NCBI GenBank assembly: GCA_012689375.1
Contig: JAAZLO010000091.1
Location: 1 to 40,235 of the forward strand
Length of the DNA: 40,235 nucleotides
Source of the DNA: Bacillota bacterium
Lineage (GTDB): Bacteria > Bacillota > SHA-98 > UBA4971
Direction: 5' to 3'
The notes beneath the pieces are model-generated. The model saw only the letters and a list, made by a program, of their open reading frames with translations, did not search any database and was not told the DNA's origin. Positions 33,690 through 40,235 of the stretch are shown here, piece by piece. The stretch's first letter is position 1; every line of letters begins with the position of its first letter. Made by a program: the position numbers and the translations under genes.

Positions 33690-33796
33690 AAATCAGCCGC
33701 ATGCAACATTTTAACTTATCACAGGCGGCCTTCCCTCCTTTATTCTAAAATTCGTTGTTTCAAATCCTAAAAGGATATTTTTTCTTTGAAAGGGAT

Positions 33797-33810
33797 GTAC
33801 ACAAGTGTAC
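33797..33810. repeat. Palindrome between gin and the R3H ATPase gene
   Basis: GTACACAAGTGTAC: 6-base perfect arms around AA. It lies 110 bases upstream of the R3H ATPase start on the minus strand and may be an operator. It does not match the LexA box of Firmicutes. Confidence 0.35.
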
Positions 33811-33862
33811 TTTGCCTGCATTCTTATTTTATCACACTCATAGGCCACCGGCATTGACAGGG

Positions 33863-34123
33863 CTACCCTTTATCTAAATCATTCATTTTCAATTCCCGGA
33901 CTAACACAGGCTTTAACAGTATTTTCAGTCTTTCCATAACAGTAGTATAATTTTCACAAGTTGAGTCAATTTTTGATATTGTCTCCATACATTTTAAACA
34001 TAATATTTGATCCAATACAGTGATCACAGGGCTTTGAGAGGGCCTGCCGCAAATTATACATGATCTACCGTTCTCTTGCTTTGCTCCAATGTTACCCCTA
34101 GCACAACTGCCCCCCAGTTGCAT
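33863..34123 (-). CDS. Anti-sigma factor Gin (CsfB) family protein
   Basis: Small zinc-binding protein, 86 aa. SCIICGRPSQSPVITVLDQI then LCLKCM gives a CxxC-CxxC pair (about residues 22-25 and 43-46), the Gin fold that in Bacillus binds sigma-G and sigma-E. The N-terminal 20 residues are atypical and the start is uncertain; AAAGGCGGTG precedes the ATG. Its position upstream of darA-holB-ricT matches csfB of Bacillus and implies sporulation. The identification rests on zinc motif, size and synteny. Confidence 0.7.
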   Translation of the reverse strand: MQLGGSCARGNIGAKQENGRSCIICGRPSQSPVITVLDQILCLKCMETISKIDSTCENYTTVMERLKILLKPVLVRELKMNDLDKG

Positions 34124-34311
34124 CTGAAATCACCGCCTTTAGTTATATAAACCGCTGAACCCGGCTTCGTTATACTTCGCATAATTTGACATACCTCCTG
34201 CCGATCATAGCATTTCTCTCATTAGAATATAGCTAAGTACATATTTCAGCGACTTTATTCCTGTTAAATATGATCCAATATAAATTTAAAAGATTATCAG
34301 GAAAACTAGGG

Positions 34312-34340
34312 TTGACAAGAGACAGAATATTTTATAAAAT
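34312..34340 (+). promoter_or_regulatory. Promoter for the RNase H-like/thioesterase pair
   Basis: TTGACA (34312-34317) and TAAAAT (34335-34340) are 17 bases apart. Transcription would begin about 27 bases before the start at 34374. Confidence 0.8.
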
Positions 34341-34373
34341 CGTTGTAAGAACAGATGTTTGGAGGTATATAGA

Positions 34374-34844
34374 ATGTCCCCGGCAATACCTGCCTTATTC
34401 CACGAAAACGCCTATCCCCCTAAGAAACGCCGACCCGGAAAATCCAGCCGTAAAATGATGAAGATCGTCATACATTATTCAAGCTCCCAAACTGGTACAG
34501 AGAGCGGGCTGACAGTAGTATTAACTTCAGGCAAAGGGAGGATTGTCCGGGAAATACAGTTTGATTTCCCCAATACCTCACCAGAGAGGGCCTGTCTCAG
34601 AGGGCTTCTGGAATCTCTTAAAATTGCTGAGAGGTATAAAACAAAACATATAGTAATTTATATTAACGACGAACGTTCAGCTTTAATTGCCTCAGGGGAT
34701 GAACCTCCTCAGCCTGATCTTATAGGACTAACGTTGCAGGTACGTGCGCTTTGCTATTCGTTTAAATCCGTCGATATAAGGTGTGGTGTTCCAGAGGCAA
34801 CTCAAAGCCTACTTTATCCGAATGAGCCCTTAAAGAAAGGATAA
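34374..34844 (+). CDS. RNase H-fold protein, catalytically incomplete
   Basis: Unnamed protein, 156 aa. The region from about residue 33 resembles ribonuclease HI-like (RVT_3) domains: a first strand IVIHYSSSQTG, then TSPERACLRGLLESLKIAE (Glu of helix A), then HIVIYINDERSALIASG (Asp of strand 4). The first catalytic Asp of RNase HI is replaced by Ser in the first strand, so normal two-metal cleavage is doubtful. The first 30 residues are basic and Pro-rich. ATG at 34374 has GGAGG 8 bases upstream; an upstream TTG would overlap that site. It is followed after 7 bases by the thioesterase gene. Confidence 0.65.
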   Translation: MSPAIPALFHENAYPPKKRRPGKSSRKMMKIVIHYSSSQTGTESGLTVVLTSGKGRIVREIQFDFPNTSPERACLRGLLESLKIAERYKTKHIVIYINDERSALIASGDEPPQPDLIGLTLQVRALCYSFKSVDIRCGVPEATQSLLYPNEPLKKG

Positions 34845-34851
34845 CCAACTT

Positions 34852-35295
34852 ATGTTTTATGATGACGGGAACTGTTTTGCATGCGGGCATAATAACCCAA
34901 TCGGGCTCAAGCTTTTGTTCCGTTTAGATGAAAAAGGAAGATCTCTGGCTACGTTTGTACCACCAAAGGAGTTCCAAGGCTTTGCCGGAGTGCTCCATGG
35001 GGGAATTATCTGCACACTCTTAGACGAGGCTATGGCGTGGGCTATGATCCTCAACGGCTATCTTGGGGCTACGGCTTCATTAAAAGTAAAGTTTCGAAAA
35101 CCGGTTCCTACAGGAAAAACGATAAAAATTACAGGTGAAATTATAAAGCAAAGGATAAATTCATGGTTTTTAATATCCCATATCCAGGATGAATCAGGAG
35201 AAGTCCTCGCTGAGGCTGAAGGTGTTTTTGGGGCGGTATCTGAAATCCCATATGAAAAATCGGGAATAACTCCGATAGATACCCGCGATTACTGA
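34852..35295 (+). CDS. PaaI-type hotdog thioesterase
   Basis: Acyl-CoA thioesterase-like hotdog protein, 147 aa. It begins with the N-terminal NCFACGHNNPIGLKL motif common to a Firmicute/archaeal subgroup, then GFAGVLHGGIICTLLDEAMA (about 42-61), which holds the active-site region of the PaaI family, followed by TASLKVKFRKPVPTG. The substrate is unknown. AAAGGA lies about 8 bases before the ATG. It shares a promoter with the RNase H-fold gene, but no functional link is evident. Confidence 0.85.
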   Translation: MFYDDGNCFACGHNNPIGLKLLFRLDEKGRSLATFVPPKEFQGFAGVLHGGIICTLLDEAMAWAMILNGYLGATASLKVKFRKPVPTGKTIKITGEIIKQRINSWFLISHIQDESGEVLAEAEGVFGAVSEIPYEKSGITPIDTRDY

Positions 35296-35316
35296 GTATG
35301 CCGTCTTTGTATTTCT

Positions 35317-36129
35317 TTATGTATTATGCAGGTTGTTTTCTTCCTCGTGAAAAAATGCTTTATGTAGGTTTTTCATTTCCCGCCTCGATGCCATAGGAGG
35401 CCAAAGATTCCCTACAGCGTTAGAATGAAGGGCCTTAAATAAATTACTGTAAACCATAGGGTTTTCCTTGGAAAGATTGTAGATTAGTTCCCTTATAGCA
35501 GATCTTCCAGTTTTATCTTGCCCCGGACATGGGTTAGGCGGTGGATTATAGCCTATACGGTTTATCGCAGATTTAATTTCCGCTTGCTTAAAATACACCA
35601 ATGGCCTAATTACTGTAACTCTTGTACGATCCAGATAAGTTACAGGTCTAAAAACATGTACCTGACCGGAATAAAGGATACCCATAAGGAATGTTTCCAC
35701 TGCATCATCCTGGTGGTGGGCAAGGGCTACCTTATTAAAGCCGTTCTTTATGGCGAGGCTGTTCAGCGAACCGCGTCTTAAATGGGCACAAATAGCACAG
35801 GGGTTTTTCTTTTGATCTTTACCGAAAGCTATATCTCCTATGTTTGTCTTTATAGTGAAGTAAGGTACTTTTAATTCAGAAACAAATGCTTTCATATCAT
35901 CCCTGATTGAATTAGACAAAGGGAAACCAAGATCAACGGTACCCGCCGCAATTTCAAAATTAATATGGGAATATCGTTGTATTGCAACTAAAGCATAAAG
36001 CAAAAATGCACTGTCCTTACCGCCTGAGAATCCTACAAGAATCCTGTCGCCTTCAGAAATCATCCGGAATTCAATGATCGCCCTGTACAATCGCCTGGAA
36101 TAGGAACGGGAAAGGGCTATACTTTCCAT
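35317..36129 (-). CDS. TtcA-like PP-loop ATPase (tRNA thiolation family)
   Basis: ATP pyrophosphatase of the TtcA/TilS superfamily, about 270 aa. The PP-loop is VGFSGGKDSAF (about 32-42). KNPCAICAHLRRG carries the CxxC pair that with a later Cys (in NPCPGQDKTGR) would bind the iron-sulfur cluster of TtcA. ALAHHQDDAVETFLM matches the TtcA active-site segment. The likely reaction is 2-thiolation of a tRNA base (C32 in E. coli), although homologues can act on other tRNA positions. ATG at 36129 is 9 bases after GGAAGG; TTG at 36153 adds eight residues. It follows tnaA by about 50 bases. Confidence 0.85.
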   Translation of the reverse strand: MESIALSRSYSRRLYRAIIEFRMISEGDRILVGFSGGKDSAFLLYALVAIQRYSHINFEIAAGTVDLGFPLSNSIRDDMKAFVSELKVPYFTIKTNIGDIAFGKDQKKNPCAICAHLRRGSLNSLAIKNGFNKVALAHHQDDAVETFLMGILYSGQVHVFRPVTYLDRTRVTVIRPLVYFKQAEIKSAINRIGYNPPPNPCPGQDKTGRSAIRELIYNLSKENPMVYSNLFKALHSNAVGNLWPPMASRREMKNLHKAFFHEEENNLHNT

Positions 36130-36180
36130 ACGTGGATACCTTCCTTGTTTCAAATCGTACCCATAGAAATAAAAGTTTAT

Positions 36181-37563
36181 TTACAATCGCTCAAATTCTA
36201 GAGTAAAGTGCCTGAGGACCGGAGCTTCATAAACAATTTTCAGTCCTCTTATCCGGTCTTTTCGTTCTTTAATGTTCCTTAGGGCACAAGCTACCATATG
36301 CATATGTCTATCAGTATAAACACGTCTGGGAATAGCAAGCCTAACAAGTTCAAGATCAGGATAAATCATTTCTTCAGTTTCTTCATTTTTATACCCAAAG
36401 GCTGCAGTACCTAATTCAACTGCACGTATACCGGCCTCAATATATAATTCCACTACGAGGGCTTGCGCCGGAAATTCATTTTGGGGTATTTCAGGCAGGA
36501 ACCTTTTTGCATCTATATAAACACCGTGCCCGCCTGTGGGTTCAATTATGGGAACGCCAAAATCCAGTAGACAGTCTCCTAAATAAGCCACCTGCCCAAT
36601 GCGATCTTCGAGATAATCTTCTCTCACAACTTCCCTCAGACCCCTTGACATAGCTTCAAGATCGCGGCCTGCAAGTCCGCCGTAAGTCAGGTAGCCTTCG
36701 TAGATAATGCCCCATTCTCCTGCTCTTCGAAATAGTTCTTTATCTGATGCAGCGAAGATACCACCCATGTTCACAAGACCGTCTTTTTTTGCACTCATAG
36801 TAAACCCGTCTACATACGAAAACATTTCTTTAACAATTTCCGATATAGATTTGTTCTCATAGCCTTTTTCTCTTTTTTTAATAAAGTAAGCATTCTCAGC
36901 AAACCTGGCAGCGTCAAAGAATACAGGGATTGAATATTCCTTCGCAATTTTACTTACTTCTTTTATGTTTCCCATGGATACAGGTTGCCCGCCGTTGCTG
37001 TTACACGTCACGGTAATATTAATATACGAAATGCCGTCAGAACCACAAGCGTGAATTTCAGAGAGAAGGCGTTCGATGTCTATATTCCCTTTAAACGGAT
37101 GACGATTAGCTGTTTCCAAGCCTTCCTTAATTACCAGGTTTACCGGATCTCCGCCTTTTAGTCGGATATGACCTTCCGTAGTATCAAAATGCATATTCCC
37201 AAGGACCCGCTTACCGGGTTTAACCAATATGGTAGTTAATATATTTTCAGCCGCGCGTCCCTGGTGCGTCGGTAAGACATATTTAAATCCGGTAATTTCT
37301 TCAACGGTTTCTTTTAAATTATAGAAGTTTCTACCCCCTGCATATGATTCGTCTCCTACCATCATACCCGCCCATTGATAGTCGCTCATGGCAGAAGTAC
37401 CGCTGTCTGTCAATAGATCGATACAGACTTTGTCTGAAGGAACATTGAATACGTTATAACCCGCTTTTTTAATAATTTTTTCCCGCTCTTCACCGGTGGT
37501 GGCTTCAATAGGTTCCACTACTTTGATGCGATACGGTTCAGAATATTCCGATCTGGGCCTCAC
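36181..37563 (-). CDS. tnaA: Tryptophanase (tryptophan indole-lyase)
   Basis: PLP lyase producing indole, pyruvate and ammonia from tryptophan, 460 aa. The core shows IDLLTDSGTSAMSDYQWAGM, LPTHQGRAAENI and the cofactor Lys in TMSAKKDGLVNMGG. Three residues that separate tryptophanase from tyrosine phenol-lyase favour tryptophanase: Asp in GNMHFDTTEGH (Thr in TPL), AVELG rather than SMERG, and His in VLRHFT (Phe in TPL). GTG at 37563 sits 7 bases after AGGAGG; the ATG at 37602 would span that site. No Trp-rich TnaC leader is seen. Inserted between ttcA-like and ruvB, it may be a mobile metabolic gene. Confidence 0.9.
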   Translation of the reverse strand: MRPRSEYSEPYRIKVVEPIEATTGEEREKIIKKAGYNVFNVPSDKVCIDLLTDSGTSAMSDYQWAGMMVGDESYAGGRNFYNLKETVEEITGFKYVLPTHQGRAAENILTTILVKPGKRVLGNMHFDTTEGHIRLKGGDPVNLVIKEGLETANRHPFKGNIDIERLLSEIHACGSDGISYINITVTCNSNGGQPVSMGNIKEVSKIAKEYSIPVFFDAARFAENAYFIKKREKGYENKSISEIVKEMFSYVDGFTMSAKKDGLVNMGGIFAASDKELFRRAGEWGIIYEGYLTYGGLAGRDLEAMSRGLREVVREDYLEDRIGQVAYLGDCLLDFGVPIIEPTGGHGVYIDAKRFLPEIPQNEFPAQALVVELYIEAGIRAVELGTAAFGYKNEETEEMIYPDLELVRLAIPRRVYTDRHMHMVACALRNIKERKDRIRGLKIVYEAPVLRHFTLEFERL

Positions 37564-37664
37564 AAACATCCCTCCTGGTACATTAAAGTCAGCCATATAC
37601 ATTTTTTTAATGGATGATTGATAAGAAACAGGTTGGTACAGCCGCGAGTTTATATAGTACAGCC

Positions 37665-37702
37665 CTATTCAACTGTTCTACAAATCAAAGAGGTTTCCTC
37701 CT
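37665..37702 (-). promoter_or_regulatory. Orphan ribosome-binding site with 7-codon mini-ORF upstream of tnaA
   Basis: On the minus strand AGGAGG (37697-37702) lies 8 bases before TTG (37688), which opens a frame reading MICRTVE and then TAG (37665). It is about 100 bases before the tnaA start. It has no Trp codon, so it is not a classic TnaC. Expression is unproven. Confidence 0.3.
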
Positions 37703-37753
37703 GATTACTACAGCCGGCTTGGGAAATGCTACGAAAGGACAGGCTTTGTATAC

Positions 37754-38788
37754 CTAAAACAACGGGGATAAATTTGCATCATCTTGCTTATCTTTATAAG
37801 GATAACCCAAATGCCGGAAGGAACGTTCAGTTGCACGCCGGCCGCTTGCCGTTCTTACTACAAACCCAATTTTCAAAAGGAACGGCTCAACCATATCAGT
37901 TAAAGTATCCTGTTCTTCATTTAAAGTAGCTGCAAGGGCTTCTACTCCCACCGGCCCCCCGTTATAGAATTCGATTAGGGCTTTAAGGTACTTTCTGTCG
38001 AATATGTCTAAACCTACATCATCTATTCCTTCCATTTCAAGGGAGGCATTTACTGTCTCTATGGTAATTGTACCGTCACCCCTTACCTCAGCATAATCAC
38101 GGACTCTTTTTAACAATCTATTTGCAATTCTGGGGGTGCCGCGGGATCTGGATGCAATTTCCATATCTGCATTATCCTTCAGCGGAACCTCGAGTATTTG
38201 AGCAGATCTGCGGAGGATCTCAGCTAATTCATTCGCGGGATAAAAATCCAAATGATGAAAAAGGCCAAATCTTTCCCGCAACGGGGCTGAGAGCAATCCT
38301 GCGCGGGTAGTTGCACCTGCCAAGGTAAAGTAATTTAAAGGTACCTTGATTGTTTTTGCGAAGGCTCCTTTATCAATTACAAAATCTATCTGGAAATCTT
38401 CCATCGCTGAGTATATAAATTCTTCTACCACCTTCGGCAGCCGGTGTATTTCATCAATAAAAAGAACATCCCCGTCCTCAAGGTTTGTTAGGATGCCCAT
38501 AAGATCCCCGGGCCTTTCAATCGCAGGCCCGGATGTGGATATGATATCCGATCCCATCTCATTTGCTATAATATGAGCTAAAGTAGTCTTCCCAAGCCCC
38601 GGGGGCCCGTAAAGAAGAACATGATCCAAAGCCTCCTTGCGTAGGCGTGCTGCTTCAATGGCAATAGAAAGATTTTCTAATACTTGTTTTTGACCGGTAA
38701 ATTCCGATAATTTTATAGGACGAAGGCTCTTTTGGTATACGACTTCTTCCTCCTGTTCATTCCCGCCTACCAGCCGCACACGTGTCAT
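37754..38788 (-). CDS. ruvB: Holliday junction branch migration ATPase RuvB
   Basis: Hexameric motor that drives branch migration with RuvA, about 344 aa. Walker [13 protein letters not shown] (about 54-65), Walker B FIDEIHRL, sensor 1 [18 protein letters not shown] including the Arg finger, and a C-terminal winged helix ending RHLGYPYK are all present. ATG at 38788 follows AGGAGG by 6 bases; GTG at 38806 would extend it by six residues. It is last in ruvC-ruvA-ruvB, 27 bases after ruvA. Confidence 0.97.
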   Translation of the reverse strand: MTRVRLVGGNEQEEEVVYQKSLRPIKLSEFTGQKQVLENLSIAIEAARLRKEALDHVLLYGPPGLGKTTLAHIIANEMGSDIISTSGPAIERPGDLMGILTNLEDGDVLFIDEIHRLPKVVEEFIYSAMEDFQIDFVIDKGAFAKTIKVPLNYFTLAGATTRAGLLSAPLRERFGLFHHLDFYPANELAEILRRSAQILEVPLKDNADMEIASRSRGTPRIANRLLKRVRDYAEVRGDGTITIETVNASLEMEGIDDVGLDIFDRKYLKALIEFYNGGPVGVEALAATLNEEQDTLTDMVEPFLLKIGFVVRTASGRRATERSFRHLGYPYKDKQDDANLSPLF

Positions 38789-38815
38789 AATCACCCTCCT
38801 GACCATGACAGAAAT

Positions 38816-39460
38816 TTATGTCTGTTTCGTTGATAACCTGAAGACTTCCTGAATTATACCTTCAACCGTCATAATCCCATCATATTTTCCTGTGGCACGG
38901 CGCACCATATCTTCTGATTCTTGGCGCCTGTAGCCAAGTTGTATAAGTACCTCAATTGCTTCTTCCAAAATATTATCCTCACCGGTGGCATCCATGTATG
39001 TTTCTACGTCCGCATCCTTTTGATCAGATGCAATTGCAAACTTGCCCAGCTTCCCCTTAAGCTCCGCAATAATTTTTGCCGCCCTTTGCTTGCCTATTCC
39101 CGGTAAAGTAGTGAGAACCGAGTTGTTACCGTCTTCGATAGCACGGGCAATATGTTCGGCTGGCATAGTAAGGGCTTTAAGCGCAGCCCTTGGACCAATC
39201 CCCCCGACAGTAATAAAGTATTCAAAAAAACCTTTCTCGGCTTCAGTCATGAAGCCTACCAGTACCGGGATCATATTACCGATACCAGGTGTCCCTTGTA
39301 TATAAAGTATCGTTTTGAGGCTGACTTCTTCATCCCCCTTGGATGCCAGCATCCCAAGGGTAAACGGTGATACTAATATCTCGTAGGATAAACCGTTAAC
39401 TTCTAAAATTACCCTATCTTCCTGAATTAAAGAGAGGCGGCCCCTTATGGCAAAAATCAT
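38816..39460 (-). CDS. ruvA: Holliday junction DNA helicase subunit RuvA
   Basis: Junction-binding tetramer, 214 aa. Domain I (about 1-63) is an OB fold starting MIFAIRGRLSLI. Domain II has the paired helix-hairpin-helix motifs FEYFITVGGIGPRAALKAL and VLTTLPGIGKQRAAKIIAEL. Domain III (about 165-214), which contacts RuvB, has EAIEVLIQLGYRRQESEDMV. It starts 3 bases after ruvC ends. Confidence 0.96.
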   Translation of the reverse strand: MIFAIRGRLSLIQEDRVILEVNGLSYEILVSPFTLGMLASKGDEEVSLKTILYIQGTPGIGNMIPVLVGFMTEAEKGFFEYFITVGGIGPRAALKALTMPAEHIARAIEDGNNSVLTTLPGIGKQRAAKIIAELKGKLGKFAIASDQKDADVETYMDATGEDNILEEAIEVLIQLGYRRQESEDMVRRATGKYDGIMTVEGIIQEVFRLSTKQT

Positions 39461-39463
39461 ATT

Positions 39464-40009
39464 TTATATCCTCCCCGTGAATTCATGTCCGAAATTGTGC
39501 GCCAAACAATCATAATGACATAAAGCAAGAGCCAATGCATCAGCTATGTGGTTTGGTTCAGGTACTTTGTCCAATCCTAATCTGATTTGGACCATCCTTT
39601 GAATCTGGGCTTTACCTGCTCTACCCGTGCCGACTAAGGCTTTCTTTACCCGGGCGGGAGGGTACGATATTACTGTTAGATCTCCATAGCTTGCTGCAAG
39701 AAATATTACGCCGCGTGCGTGTCCCATAAGCACTGCAGTCCTTGGATAGCGATAGTTAGTGTAAAGATCCTCCACTACGGCTATGGAGGGATTATAATCC
39801 CGGATAACCGAGGTTATGCCTTTATATATTTCTTTTAACCTAATTTCCAGAGCTGTATCGCTGGCAGTCCTGATGAGTCCAGCTTCAACCAGACAGACAT
39901 TTTTCCCGGAAGCATCAACAATTCCGTAGCCTGTATTAATAAGGCCGGGATCTATACCCATCAGCCTAATTCCTGCCGTATTTCCTTCCTTTAACATCTT
40001 ATCCGGCAT
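39464..40009 (-). CDS. ruvC: Holliday junction resolvase RuvC
   Basis: Dimeric endonuclease cleaving Holliday junctions, 181 aa. Catalytic acids are seen in RLMGIDPGLINTG (Asp), VVEDLYTNY (Glu) and NHIADALALALCH (Asp). The ATG at 40009 has GGGGG 8 bases upstream. The first 16 residues precede the usual family start (MGIDPG). It is the first gene of the operon, with its own promoter just before it and the end of the 5S gene 118 bases further upstream. Confidence 0.95.
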   Translation of the reverse strand: MPDKMLKEGNTAGIRLMGIDPGLINTGYGIVDASGKNVCLVEAGLIRTASDTALEIRLKEIYKGITSVIRDYNPSIAVVEDLYTNYRYPRTAVLMGHARGVIFLAASYGDLTVISYPPARVKKALVGTGRAGKAQIQRMVQIRLGLDKVPEPNHIADALALALCHYDCLAHNFGHEFTGRI

Positions 40010-40032
40010 TAATAATGCCCCCTATCCACTTA

Positions 40033-40062
40033 ATTATATCATTAGGCAGTTTCAGGGGGCAA
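40033..40062 (-). promoter_or_regulatory. ruvCAB promoter
   Basis: On the minus strand TTGCCC (40057-40062) and TATAAT (40033-40038) are 18 bases apart, about 23 bases before the ruvC start. No LexA-type box is obvious. Confidence 0.6.
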
Positions 40063-40127
40063 CTTATGTTCGAGGGTATGTTCTGGGTAGGAATTATCCC
40101 ATACAACCCATATAAAACAAAAAAGTT

Positions 40128-40235
40128 TCCGGCAGTGACCTACTCTCCCACATCGTCACCGATGCAGTACCATCGGCGCTGGAGGGCTTAACTGCTGTGT
40201 TCGGGATGGGAACAGGTGTTGCCCCTCCGCCGTTA
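40128..40235 (-). rRNA. rrf: 5S ribosomal RNA (5' end cut by the window edge)
   Basis: Read on the minus strand, about 108 bases match bacterial 5S rRNA, including ACCTGTTCCCATCCCGAACA (loop B/C region), GTTAAGCCC and the 3' part GGGAGAGTAGGTCACTGCCG. A T-run follows the 3' end at about 40121-40127. The missing 5' bases and the rest of the rRNA operon lie beyond the window. Confidence 0.96.

Noticed and set aside
34050-34190. AGGAGG about 70 bases upstream of gin, 11 bases before an ATG that opens a 42-codon frame overlapping gin in another phase.
   Set aside because: The peptide resembles nothing known and conflicts with the zinc-finger frame of gin. It could be a leader, but support is too thin.
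1-40235. Mobile elements, CRISPR arrays, toxin-antitoxin or defence genes.
   Set aside because: No transposase, integrase, regularly spaced repeats, Cas, restriction or toxin motifs were seen in any listed or inspected frame.

Overview
The window is a bacterial chromosome segment with moderate GC and dense, leadered genes. It points to a spore-forming Firmicute of clostridial or deeper-branching type, probably anaerobic. The main evidence is a run in Bacillus-like order (csfB/gin, darA, holB, ricT, rsmI, abrB on the opposite strand, metG, tatD). FeoAB, a molybdate/tungstate importer, tryptophanase and aspartase fit an anaerobic amino-acid user. Some traits are unusual for a classical Firmicute. 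DnaK carries the N-terminal insertion typical of diderms and cyanobacteria and sits in an hspR-dnaK-grpE cluster. Glucose-6-phosphate isomerase is the long E. coli/eukaryote type. Two ABC substrate-binding proteins have Sec signals without a lipobox. I cannot name the genus.

Layout. 148-2448 (+): promoter and polar amino-acid ABC importer (binding protein, permease, ATPase), with a strong hairpin after the binding-protein gene. 2498-6779: M19 dipeptidase (-), pgi (+), YidE/YbjL/AspT-type transporter (-). 7173-8095 (+): OsmC protein and dUTPase, then a terminator. 8155-9846 (-): RidA and a class V glyoxylate aminotransferase, preceded by the remnant of a probable 2-hydroxyacid dehydrogenase. 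10081-13098 (-): hspR-dnaK-grpE heat-shock cluster with its promoter. 13248-14683 (+): ZIP metal transporter and a YwlG-family protein. 14708-16962 (-): feoA-feoB behind a promoter with a perfect Fur-type palindrome. 17029-19458 (-): creatininase-family protein and aspartase. 19696-22147 (-): molybdate/tungstate ABC importer behind a molybdenum-cofactor-type riboswitch and terminator. 22264-22383 (+): tRNA-Lys(UUU). 22408-23556 (-): ComEC-like metallo-hydrolase and DUF3006 protein. 23733-25338 (+): two-gene ABC-2 exporter.

25341-34123 is the conserved sporulation/replication/translation block, which here contains a Ycf45-like R3H ATPase between gin and darA. 34312-35295 (+) has a RNase H-fold protein and a PaaI-type thioesterase. 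35317-37563 (-) has a TtcA-like PP-loop enzyme and tryptophanase. 37754-40062 (-) is ruvC-ruvA-ruvB with its promoter. The right edge cuts into a 5S rRNA gene on the minus strand.

I see no phage, insertion sequence, CRISPR array or defence system. The best leads are regulatory RNAs and palindromes, two decayed or unexplained coding fragments, and genes of atypical lineage. I did not find an evidently undescribed multi-gene system. All family assignments come from reading motifs; no database search was possible.
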